This document shows positions 1 through 5,268 of a DNA stretch of 9,511 nucleotides, in pieces; positions within the stretch are counted from its first letter, which is position 1, and each line of letters begins with the position of its first letter. The notes below the pieces were generated by a model. It worked only from the letters and a program-made list of their open reading frames with translations. It searched no databases and was not told where the DNA came from. Origin of the DNA: Terriglobales bacterium (lineage in GTDB: Bacteria; Acidobacteriota; Terriglobia; Terriglobales; Gp1-AA117); assembly GCA_030150795.1 (NCBI GenBank), contig JASLFF010000171.1, forward strand, positions 1 to 9,511, in the 5' to 3' direction. A program made the translations under genes and the position numbers.

Positions 1-2
1 TT

Positions 3-1484
3 GAAGATCCCGACTCCATTGCTCCCTATGCCCGGCTGGTAAACACCGAAAACCTGTACGCGACGAACGCAGGCACCATTGAGCCCGATACTTTCCTGGA
101 AAAGGAGCTGGATCGTGCTCTGGCTGCCGCGCATGACGGACGCGAATACAGCGGAGATCCACTCTCAGTGGGTTCAGGCAAACAGGCCCGCACCGTGATG
201 GTGGTGGGCAAGCCGGTCCTTAGCGACAACCACGAATATCTTGGATCTCTGGAGCTGGTGATTGACCTGCAATATCTGGTCAAGCAGCTTGAGCAGGCCA
301 AAAATACCCAGAACCTGGATACTTTTGTTGTCGACCGCTCAGGTCGCGTTGTTGCATCGCCTAGTCCGCGCTATGCCACCGGCCAGGACATGAACTCCAA
401 TGAGTTGGTAAAGAATTTCGTCGATCAAAACGGGAAGGTGCCTGTTGCTGTCACCATGGACTACTCAGTCCAGGAAGGCAAGAACCGCATTCCCATGCTC
501 GGCACGTATTTCCCGGTAACGGGATTGGGCTGGGCGGTTGTCGCGCAGAAAACGCAGGAAGAAGCGTATATCGATATTACTGACATGCGCCGTGACGCTA
601 TTCGCGCCGCTTTAATTGCCATCGCCTTCAGCATCTTTGTTGGTATCTGGGCCGCGCGGCGTCTCACTACGCCGCTCCACGTACTGACCGAATCCAGTCG
701 CACGATTGCCGGCGGTGATTTCAAACATCGTGTTCGCCTGAAGAGCCGCACAGAGTTCGGCGAACTGGCCCAGACCTTCAACACCATGACGGACGATCTG
801 GAACAGTTCGTTGATGATCTCGAGAAAGCCGCTGAAGAAAACCGCACGCTGTTCCTGAGTTCCATCCAGATGCTGGCCGGCGCGGTCGACGAGAAGGATC
901 CGTATACCCGCGGCCATTCTGACCGCGTAACGCGCTACTCTGTCCTCATCGCTACTGAGATGGGACTAAAGGAAGAGGATATTGAGAAGATCCGCGTCTC
1001 CGCGCAACTCCATGACGTAGGCAAGATCGGCATTGAAGATCGCATACTGAAAAAGCCGGGCGCGCTTACGCCGGAAGAATTTGAGATCATGAAAACGCAT
1101 ACCACCAAAGGCGCCGCAATCCTGCGTCCGGTGGAAGCCCTGCGGGACATGCTGCCGGGAATCGAATTGCATCACGAATCGCTCGATGGGCGCGGTTATC
1201 CTCACGGCCTCAAAGGCGAGCAGATTCCCCTGATGCCGCGCATCATCATGGTTGCAGACACATTTGACGCCATGACCACAAACCGCCCTTACCAGGCGGC
1301 AATGGATCCGGAATACGTAATCCGGATTATTAATTCACTGGCTGCAACCAAGTTTGATCCCACAGTTGTGGCTGCAATGACCAAGGTATTTGAGACAGGT
1401 AAGCTGCGTATTCATCGCGCAGCTACAGTAAGCGGCGAAGAAGCCGCATCTGCCGCTGCCGTTAGCGCGCAGACTCAGGCATAA
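3..1484 (+). CDS. Membrane sensor with dCache, HAMP and HD-GYP domains (c-di-GMP phosphodiesterase type), 5' end missing
   Basis: The frame is open to the left edge, so the true start lies outside; 493 residues are visible. The GTG at 168 is only an internal codon. Visible residues 1 to about 190 resemble the later part of an extracytoplasmic dCache ligand-binding domain (DTFVVDRSGRVVASP, then GTYFPVTGLGWAVVAQ). One membrane helix follows at about 198-218 (AALIAIAFSIFVGIWAARRL), then a HAMP linker at about 219-273 and a short coiled linker. The HD-GYP domain starts near 285. Its metal and signature residues are intact: RGHSDR, the HD pair (LHDVGKIGIEDRIL, HD codons at 1011-1016), HHESLDGRGYP and VADTFDAMTTNRPY. 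By family knowledge, such domains hydrolyse c-di-GMP in the cytoplasm when a periplasmic signal is sensed; the ligand is unknown. The alanine/serine-rich C-terminal tail of about 20 residues is probably disordered. No GGDEF domain is visible. Confidence 0.92.
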   Translation, partial: EDPDSIAPYARLVNTENLYATNAGTIEPDTFLEKELDRALAAAHDGREYSGDPLSVGSGKQARTVMVVGKPVLSDNHEYLGSLELVIDLQYLVKQLEQAKNTQNLDTFVVDRSGRVVASPSPRYATGQDMNSNELVKNFVDQNGKVPVAVTMDYSVQEGKNRIPMLGTYFPVTGLGWAVVAQKTQEEAYIDITDMRRDAIRAALIAIAFSIFVGIWAARRLTTPLHVLTESSRTIAGGDFKHRVRLKSRTEFGELAQTFNTMTDDLEQFVDDLEKAAEENRTLFLSSIQMLAGAVDEKDPYTRGHSDRVTRYSVLIATEMGLKEEDIEKIRVSAQLHDVGKIGIEDRILKKPGALTPEEFEIMKTHTTKGAAILRPVEALRDMLPGIELHHESLDGRGYPHGLKGEQIPLMPRIIMVADTFDAMTTNRPYQAAMDPEYVIRIINSLAATKFDPTVVAAMTKVFETGKLRIHRAATVSGEEAASAAAVSAQTQA

Positions 1485-1520
1485 GAACCTTCGGAAATCG
1501 CAGCCGTGCCCGCTGGCGAA

Positions 1521-1772
1521 TCACTTCTTCCTCAGCCTTAGTCCTTCTTCTTTCAGGCGAACAAACCACAGATATATCTCATCCACACGCTGGATGTCCT
1601 TTTCCAGCATGGCGTGATCGGCATATTTCCGGATGAAATTTTCTTCGCGCCCCCGTTTAAGCACTGAGACAATCTCGAATAATTCATGCACCTTGGCGTG
1701 CATGATCCGCAAATCCGCGATGAGGCGCACCTCTTCTATGTCGACCCGTGGCCTATTATCTGACTTAGTCAT
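1521..1772 (-). CDS. Small charged helical protein of unknown function (83 residues)
   Basis: I do not recognise this family. The ATG at 1770-1772 is preceded on the reverse strand by purine-rich GGGAGAGCGGGAA about 6-15 bases upstream, an acceptable ribosome binding site. The protein has about one third charged residues, no cysteine, no signal peptide and no membrane segment. From residue 11 on it reads as two or three amphipathic helices (for example IADLRIMHAKVHELFEIV and DIQRVDEIYLWFVRLKEE), ending in a basic LRLRKK tail. A helical bundle or a short coiled-coil adaptor would fit, but this is inference. It converges on the HD-GYP gene with a 36-base gap and diverges from ftsY across 229 bases, so it is probably monocistronic. 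Its neat start and stop and lack of a competing frame favour a real gene. Confidence 0.62.
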   Translation of the reverse strand: MTKSDNRPRVDIEEVRLIADLRIMHAKVHELFEIVSVLKRGREENFIRKYADHAMLEKDIQRVDEIYLWFVRLKEEGLRLRKK

Positions 1773-1966
1773 CGTGTTCCCGCTCTCCCGGAAGTCATGT
1801 ATTTAGATGCCTGGGGCCGGCGTCACGAATTGCAGCATGAATGGAAAAACAGGTCACAAAACCGCAACTCGCGCACTTTCCATCAAACTGTAGCTCAAAT
1901 TATGACTGATGTCTCTTAAATCCGGGCGTGAGAGCCTTGGCAGTGAATACCAGAGGTGCATCCCGA

Positions 1967-1972
1967 TATAAT
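1967..1972 (+). promoter_or_regulatory. Candidate -10 box (TATAAT) for the ftsY-ribD-ribE operon
   Basis: A perfect TATAAT sits 29 bases before the ftsY ATG. No good -35 hexamer lies at 16-18 bases: TGAATA at 1944-1949 has the right spacing but a poor match, while TTGGCA at 1937-1942 matches better but is 24 bases away. The predicted leader would be only about 20-25 bases, leaving no room for a riboswitch. Confidence 0.4.
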
Positions 1973-2001
1973 CAAAGGTTCGGCAGACATTCATAAACGC
2001 A

Positions 2002-2952
2002 ATGATTCAGACCTTATTCGGAACACCGCAACCATCGTTTCTCGACAAGATGAAACAGGCAGTCACGCGCACGCGCGAGAACCTGAGCGAGCGCATTGAC
2101 GAAGTAATGGCCCTTACCAAGGAGATTGACAGCAGCACGCTGGACGATCTGGAAGGAATTCTGCTTGGCGCTGATCTGGGCATGAAAACCACGCAGGAAA
2201 TATTGTCAAAACTGCGCGAGAAAGCCGATCGCAAGCAGATCAAGGATACAGCCGAGCTCAAAAAGCTGATCAAGGAACAGGTGCTTGCCATTCTGAACGC
2301 TACGCCCCCGCGCGCCGGCAAACCCGCCAAAGGCGAGCCGGAAATCATTATGGTCGTGGGCGTGAATGGTACGGGAAAAACTACCACGATTGGCAAGCTG
2401 GCGCACGCTTTACGCACTGAACGAAAAACGGTCCTGCTATGCGCCGCGGACACCTTCCGCGCCGCAGCCATTGAACAGCTTGAGGTCTGGGGCTCACGCA
2501 CTGGCGTGGAAGTCATCAAGACCAAGCCTGGCGGCGATCCTTCAGCGGTGCTTTATGATGCGCTCAGCGCCGCCAAGGCCCGCCATACGGACAGCGTTAT
2601 CATCGATACTGCCGGACGTCTTCACACCAAAACCAGTCTGATGGCCGAACTGGAAAAGATGAAGCGCACAGCGCAGCGCATTGTTCCCGGAGCTCCGCAT
2701 GAAGTGCTGCTGGTTATGGACGCCACCACTGGCCAGAACGGACTACAGCAGGCGCGTCTGTTCACGGAATCGGCAGGCGTCACGGGAATCGTTCTTACCA
2801 AGCTCGACGGCACGGCAAAAGGCGGCGTGGTAGTGGCGATTTCGCGCGAGCTTGGACTTCCGGTGCGATATGTAGGTGTGGGCGAAAAGGCGGGTGATCT
2901 TCTGCCTTTCAATGCTGAGAATTTTGCCGAGTCGCTGTTCTCCACTAATTAG
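2002..2952 (+). CDS. ftsY: Signal recognition particle receptor FtsY
   Basis: FtsY is the SRP-family GTPase that docks SRP-ribosome-nascent chain complexes at the inner membrane for co-translational insertion. At 316 residues it is the short form, lacking the long acidic N-terminal A region of E. coli FtsY. The NG core is complete: helical N domain (about 12-100) with the ALLADLG-like motif as GILLGADLG (52-60), P-loop GVNGTGKTT (120-128), DTFRAAA (150-156), DTAGR (202-206), the TKLDG guanine-specificity motif (266-270), GGVVVAI, and GVGEKAGDLLPF near the end. The start MIQTLFGTPQPSFLDKMKQA is the likely one. The next ATG at 2050 would drop the amphipathic N-terminal segment, which probably helps membrane contact. 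No clear Shine-Dalgarno sequence precedes the ATG. It is the first gene of a run with ribD and ribE; the link to riboflavin synthesis appears to be shared transcription, not function. Confidence 0.96.
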   Translation: MIQTLFGTPQPSFLDKMKQAVTRTRENLSERIDEVMALTKEIDSSTLDDLEGILLGADLGMKTTQEILSKLREKADRKQIKDTAELKKLIKEQVLAILNATPPRAGKPAKGEPEIIMVVGVNGTGKTTTIGKLAHALRTERKTVLLCAADTFRAAAIEQLEVWGSRTGVEVIKTKPGGDPSAVLYDALSAAKARHTDSVIIDTAGRLHTKTSLMAELEKMKRTAQRIVPGAPHEVLLVMDATTGQNGLQQARLFTESAGVTGIVLTKLDGTAKGGVVVAISRELGLPVRYVGVGEKAGDLLPFNAENFAESLFSTN

Positions 2953-2977
2953 TGCGCGACTGGCCAATCGTAAAATC

Positions 2978-4156
2978 ATGGCATTTTCTCAACAAGACGA
3001 ACGCTTCATGCGCAAGGCGCTGGACCTTGCGCTCCGAGGCAGCGGTCTTACGTCTCCCGGCGCTCGCGTGGGCGCGGTCATTGCTGACGGCAATGGCCAG
3101 GTCGTGGGCGAAAGCTTTTACACATTTGACAGTGTCAAGCACGCGGAGGTGCTGGCGCTTGAGCAGGCTGGAGTTCGCGCCAGCGGCGGCACAATCTATC
3201 TCAACCTTGAGCCTCATTGCCATCACGGACGTACGCCGCCATGCACTGATGCACTCATTGCTGCGGGCATTCAGCGTGTGGTTGCGGCCATGGCAGACCC
3301 AAATCCCAAAGTTGCGGGAAAAGGATTCGAACAACTGCGCGCAGCCGGAATTGCGATTGAAACCGGCCTGTTTGAAGCAGAAGCTCGCCGGATCAATGAA
3401 GCGTTTGCTCGGTTCATCCTTACGCGGCTGCCTCTTGTCACATTGAAATCCGGCATGACACTGGATGGCAAGATTGCCCCTCCTCCTGGCGATTCCTTCA
3501 ACCCCTCCGCCCTTGGCGCCACCGGCGCTACCGGCGGCTGGATCACCAGCGCAGAAGCTCGCGCTCACGTGCAGGAATTGCGGCATGAGTCAGACGCGAT
3601 CATGGTCGGCGTTGGCACGATCATCGCAGACGATCCATTGCTCACTGACCGTACTGGCCTGGCTCGTCGTCAGCCATTAATGCGCGTGATCCTTGATTCC
3701 CGTCTGCGTTGCCCGCTCGAATCGCGCCTGGTCAAGACGGCCAAGGATGACGTGCTGATTTTTTGCTCCTTTGCGGAAGAAAAGAAACGCCGTCAGCTTG
3801 AGGAACATGGAATCCGCGTGGAGCAAGTTGCTCTTGGCTCCAGCGACGGACGTCCTGATCTTGCCCGGATCATTGCTCGCCTGGGCGAATTGGGAATCAT
3901 CAGCCTGCTGATTGAAGGCGGCGCGCTGGTCAACTGGACAGCGCTTGCCACAGGCGTGGTGGACAAGATTTTTCTTTATTACGCCCCCAAGATTCTTGCC
4001 GGCGGCGGATCGGTGCCTTTCGCCGGCGGCGAAGGGTTTCGCCGTCTTAGCGAAGCGGCGCAGGTAAAAGACATTGTTTTGCATCGCTTTGGTGAAGATT
4101 TCGCCGTTGAAGGCTACTTGCGCAATCCTTACCTTGCTCCCGAGGCGCATATCTGA
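2978..4156 (+). CDS. ribD: Bifunctional riboflavin biosynthesis protein RibD (pyrimidine deaminase / reductase)
   Basis: RibD deaminates 2,5-diamino-6-ribosylamino-pyrimidinone 5'-phosphate and then reduces the ribosyl chain with NADPH. The ATG at 2978, 25 bases after ftsY, gives 392 residues beginning MAFSQQDERFMRKALDLAL, the typical RibD opening; starts further upstream run into ftsY. The N-terminal deaminase domain (about 1-145) has HAEVLAL (H55, E57) and GRTPPC (C89). The usual second zinc cysteine is replaced: the motif reads EPHCHHGRTPPC, with His at 80 and Cys shifted to 81. The common SPNP substrate loop reads SPGARVG. The C-terminal reductase domain (about 152-385) looks normal: LKSGMTLDGKIA, GWITSAEAR, DAIMVGVGT, ADDPLLT, LLIEGGALVNW. 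A Pro/Gly/Ala/Thr-rich insert lies at about 167-186. The stop codon overlaps the ribE ATG by one base, so translation is probably coupled. Family assignment is firm; full deaminase activity is less certain. Confidence 0.93.
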   Translation: MAFSQQDERFMRKALDLALRGSGLTSPGARVGAVIADGNGQVVGESFYTFDSVKHAEVLALEQAGVRASGGTIYLNLEPHCHHGRTPPCTDALIAAGIQRVVAAMADPNPKVAGKGFEQLRAAGIAIETGLFEAEARRINEAFARFILTRLPLVTLKSGMTLDGKIAPPPGDSFNPSALGATGATGGWITSAEARAHVQELRHESDAIMVGVGTIIADDPLLTDRTGLARRQPLMRVILDSRLRCPLESRLVKTAKDDVLIFCSFAEEKKRRQLEEHGIRVEQVALGSSDGRPDLARIIARLGELGIISLLIEGGALVNWTALATGVVDKIFLYYAPKILAGGGSVPFAGGEGFRRLSEAAQVKDIVLHRFGEDFAVEGYLRNPYLAPEAHI

Positions 4157-4812
4157 TGTTTACCGGACTCATTCAGGAAACGGGTGAAATTGCTTCTACT
4201 GAGCGCGTGGTTGGCCAGAATCGCGGCTCCATCACACGCATTACCATCAAAGCCGGTAAAATTCCGTCTGAATTAAAGACTGGTGACAGCGTGGCGGTGA
4301 GCGGCGTCTGCCTCACTGCTCTTGATGTCGGAGAAGATCAATTTTCCGCCGATTTGGCGGAAGAAACGCTTAAGCGCACTTCTCTGCAACGACTGAAAGC
4401 CGGGTCAATCGTGAATCTTGAATTGCCCGCCAAAGCCCAGGACCGCATGGGCGGCCACGTGGTGCAAGGACATGTTGACGGAGTGGGCTCGATCGTCAGC
4501 CTGCAAAAGATCAAATTTCGCGATGACTGGCGCTTGGTTCTTGAACTGCCGTCCGGGCTTGCTCGGTATGTAGTTCCTCAGGGTTCAATCACGATTGAGG
4601 GTATAAGTCTTACGGTCGCTGGCATTGAAGGAAACAGGCTGGAAATTGCGATCATCCCACATACATGGCAGGCGACCAACCTTCACGCGCTCCGCGAAGG
4701 CGATCCGGTCAATATTGAAGTGGATGTCCTGGCAAAATACGCGGAGAAGATGGCCCACGGCAAAACACAAGGCAAACTTACAACTGCAGACCTGATACGG
4801 CAGGGCTTTTAG
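4156..4812 (+). CDS. ribE: Riboflavin synthase, alpha subunit
   Basis: This enzyme dismutates two 6,7-dimethyl-8-ribityllumazine molecules into riboflavin and the pyrimidine precursor, in the cytoplasm, usually as a trimer. The 218 residues have the normal family length and two lumazine-binding repeats. Repeat 1 opens MFTGLIQETGEI and has GDSVAVSGVCLTA (43-55), then FSADLAEETLKRTSL. Repeat 2 has GGHVVQGHVDGVG (99-111), GSITIEGISLTV (143-154), IIPHTWQATNL and the NIEVDVLAKYAEK ending. The start is fixed by the MFTGLI motif and the TGATG overlap with the ribD stop; GAGG at 4142-4145 may serve as a weak ribosome binding site. ribE is last in the ftsY-ribD-ribE run, and a hairpin starts 17 bases after its stop. 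ribB/ribA and ribH, needed for the pathway, are not in the window. The same protein is called RibC in E. coli nomenclature. Confidence 0.96.
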   Translation: MFTGLIQETGEIASTERVVGQNRGSITRITIKAGKIPSELKTGDSVAVSGVCLTALDVGEDQFSADLAEETLKRTSLQRLKAGSIVNLELPAKAQDRMGGHVVQGHVDGVGSIVSLQKIKFRDDWRLVLELPSGLARYVVPQGSITIEGISLTVAGIEGNRLEIAIIPHTWQATNLHALREGDPVNIEVDVLAKYAEKMAHGKTQGKLTTADLIRQGF

Positions 4813-4822
4813 CGCGACCACC

Positions 4823-4866
4823 AAAAACAAAAGATCAGCACGCCAGGTTCGACCATGCTGATCTTT
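4823..4866 (-). terminator. Intrinsic terminator, strongest on the reverse strand
   Basis: There is a perfect 11-base-pair stem: AAAGATCAGCA at 4830-4840 pairs with TGCTGATCTTT at 4856-4866, with a 15-base loop that can form a small GGT/ACC hairpin. Read on the reverse strand, the stem runs into TTTTGTTTTTGG, a good U tract, so it should stop transcription from the small reverse-strand ORF at 4918-5013. Read on the forward strand, it is followed by only TTT then CGATAAA. It could still act weakly as the end of the ribE transcript, since it begins 17 bases after that stop codon. Confidence 0.72.
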
Positions 4867-4871
4867 CGATA

Positions 4872-4897
4872 AAGCGCAAGGGAGGGTCGGTGCGCTT
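4872..4897 (-). other. Stem-loop with a C-rich loop, upstream of the terminator
   Basis: AAGCGCA at 4872-4878 pairs with TGCGCTT at 4891-4897, giving a 7-base-pair stem and a 12-base loop. On the reverse strand the loop reads CCGACCCTCCCT, which contains CCCTCCC and is complementary to purine-rich ribosome binding sites. It lies 20 bases after the stop of the small ORF and 5 bases before the terminator hairpin, so the two stems would be stacked in one 3' region. Either a structured 3' untranslated region or the body of a small RNA would fit. The function is inferred only. Confidence 0.4.
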
Positions 4898-4917
4898 ATA
4901 AAAATTGTGTTCGGTTC

Positions 4918-5013
4918 TTAAGCATTGCCACTCATTGCCAGAACCACATAAACCAGAGCAACTGCCACCGCTGCCAATATCCGGAAGTTTCTAAACTGTT
5001 GACTCTCGCTCAT
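4918..5013 (-). CDS. Small single-span membrane peptide (31 residues), unknown function
   Basis: On the reverse strand an ATG (5011-5013) opens 31 codons ending in TAA (4918-4920). AAAGGA at 5022-5027 stands 8 bases before the ATG, a well-placed Shine-Dalgarno sequence. The frame is closed upstream by a TAA, so the peptide cannot be the tail of a longer gene; only a GTG directly before the ATG offers another start. The peptide has a short polar, net-positive N-terminus (MSESQQFRNFR), one hydrophobic helix (ILAAVAVALVYVVLAM) and a short polar end (SGNA). An inner-membrane peptide with its N-terminus inside is expected. It is followed by two stem-loops and a terminator on the same strand. I see no convincing -35/-10 pair; it may have its own promoter at about 5040-5110 or be read through from hpnE. 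Candidates include a small accessory subunit of a membrane complex or a type I toxin-like peptide; neither is shown. Confidence 0.6.
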   Translation of the reverse strand: MSESQQFRNFRILAAVAVALVYVVLAMSGNA

Positions 5014-5268
5014 CACATCCGTCCTTTGTCCTTGAAGTTAAGGGGGAGGACCATGACCGTTCTAACAAGTCAGATCATGCGCTCGCACTGTGCGGAAGAA
5101 AATTAAAGCGCTGTTAAATTTCTTAATTCTGCTAGCGCTGTTCCGGCTTCGGCGGCGAGCGGCTGAGCCCTGCCGGGAACGACCAGAAGCCATTGAAAAC
5201 AAAGGGTCAGATATTGGGGCGCAATCCATCGGAAGGCGAATGATCGCCCAAACTCCGCGGAAAACTCT
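5014..5268. other. Non-coding spacer between hpnE and the small membrane peptide
   Basis: No convincing gene is seen here. It contains a strong purine run AGGGGGAGGA (5041-5050) before a 17-codon forward ORF (5053-5106), a nine-base direct repeat AGCGCTGTT (5107-5115 and 5134-5142), and a short GGCGA/TCGCC hairpin (5235-5248). An AT-rich hairpin CTCTTT/AAAGAG overlaps the end of hpnE and is followed on the reverse strand by TTTT, which is too weak to call a terminator. Any promoter of the small peptide gene should be here. Confidence 0.5.

Noticed and set aside
168..170. GTG as start of the HD-GYP protein
   Set aside because: The same frame continues open to the left edge with dCache-like sequence, and without it the sensor would lose most of its extracytoplasmic domain and its first membrane anchor.
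1797..1919. Forward 40-codon ORF in the divergent spacer before ftsY
   Set aside because: The GGAAG before its ATG is only two bases away, the product is an arbitrary-looking mix rich in Gln, Asn, Arg and His, and it sits where promoters of both flanking genes should lie.
2876..2977. Upstream extension of RibD starting inside ftsY
   Set aside because: The added 34 residues are just ftsY read out of frame. The family opening begins at the ATG at 2978.
2953..2977. FMN riboswitch before ribD
   Set aside because: The gap to ftsY is 25 bases, far too short for the aptamer, and no FMN-element consensus is seen before ftsY either.
5107..5142. Direct repeat AGCGCTGTT as a possible operator
   Set aside because: Only two copies with a 27-base period and no known match; too little to separate from chance.
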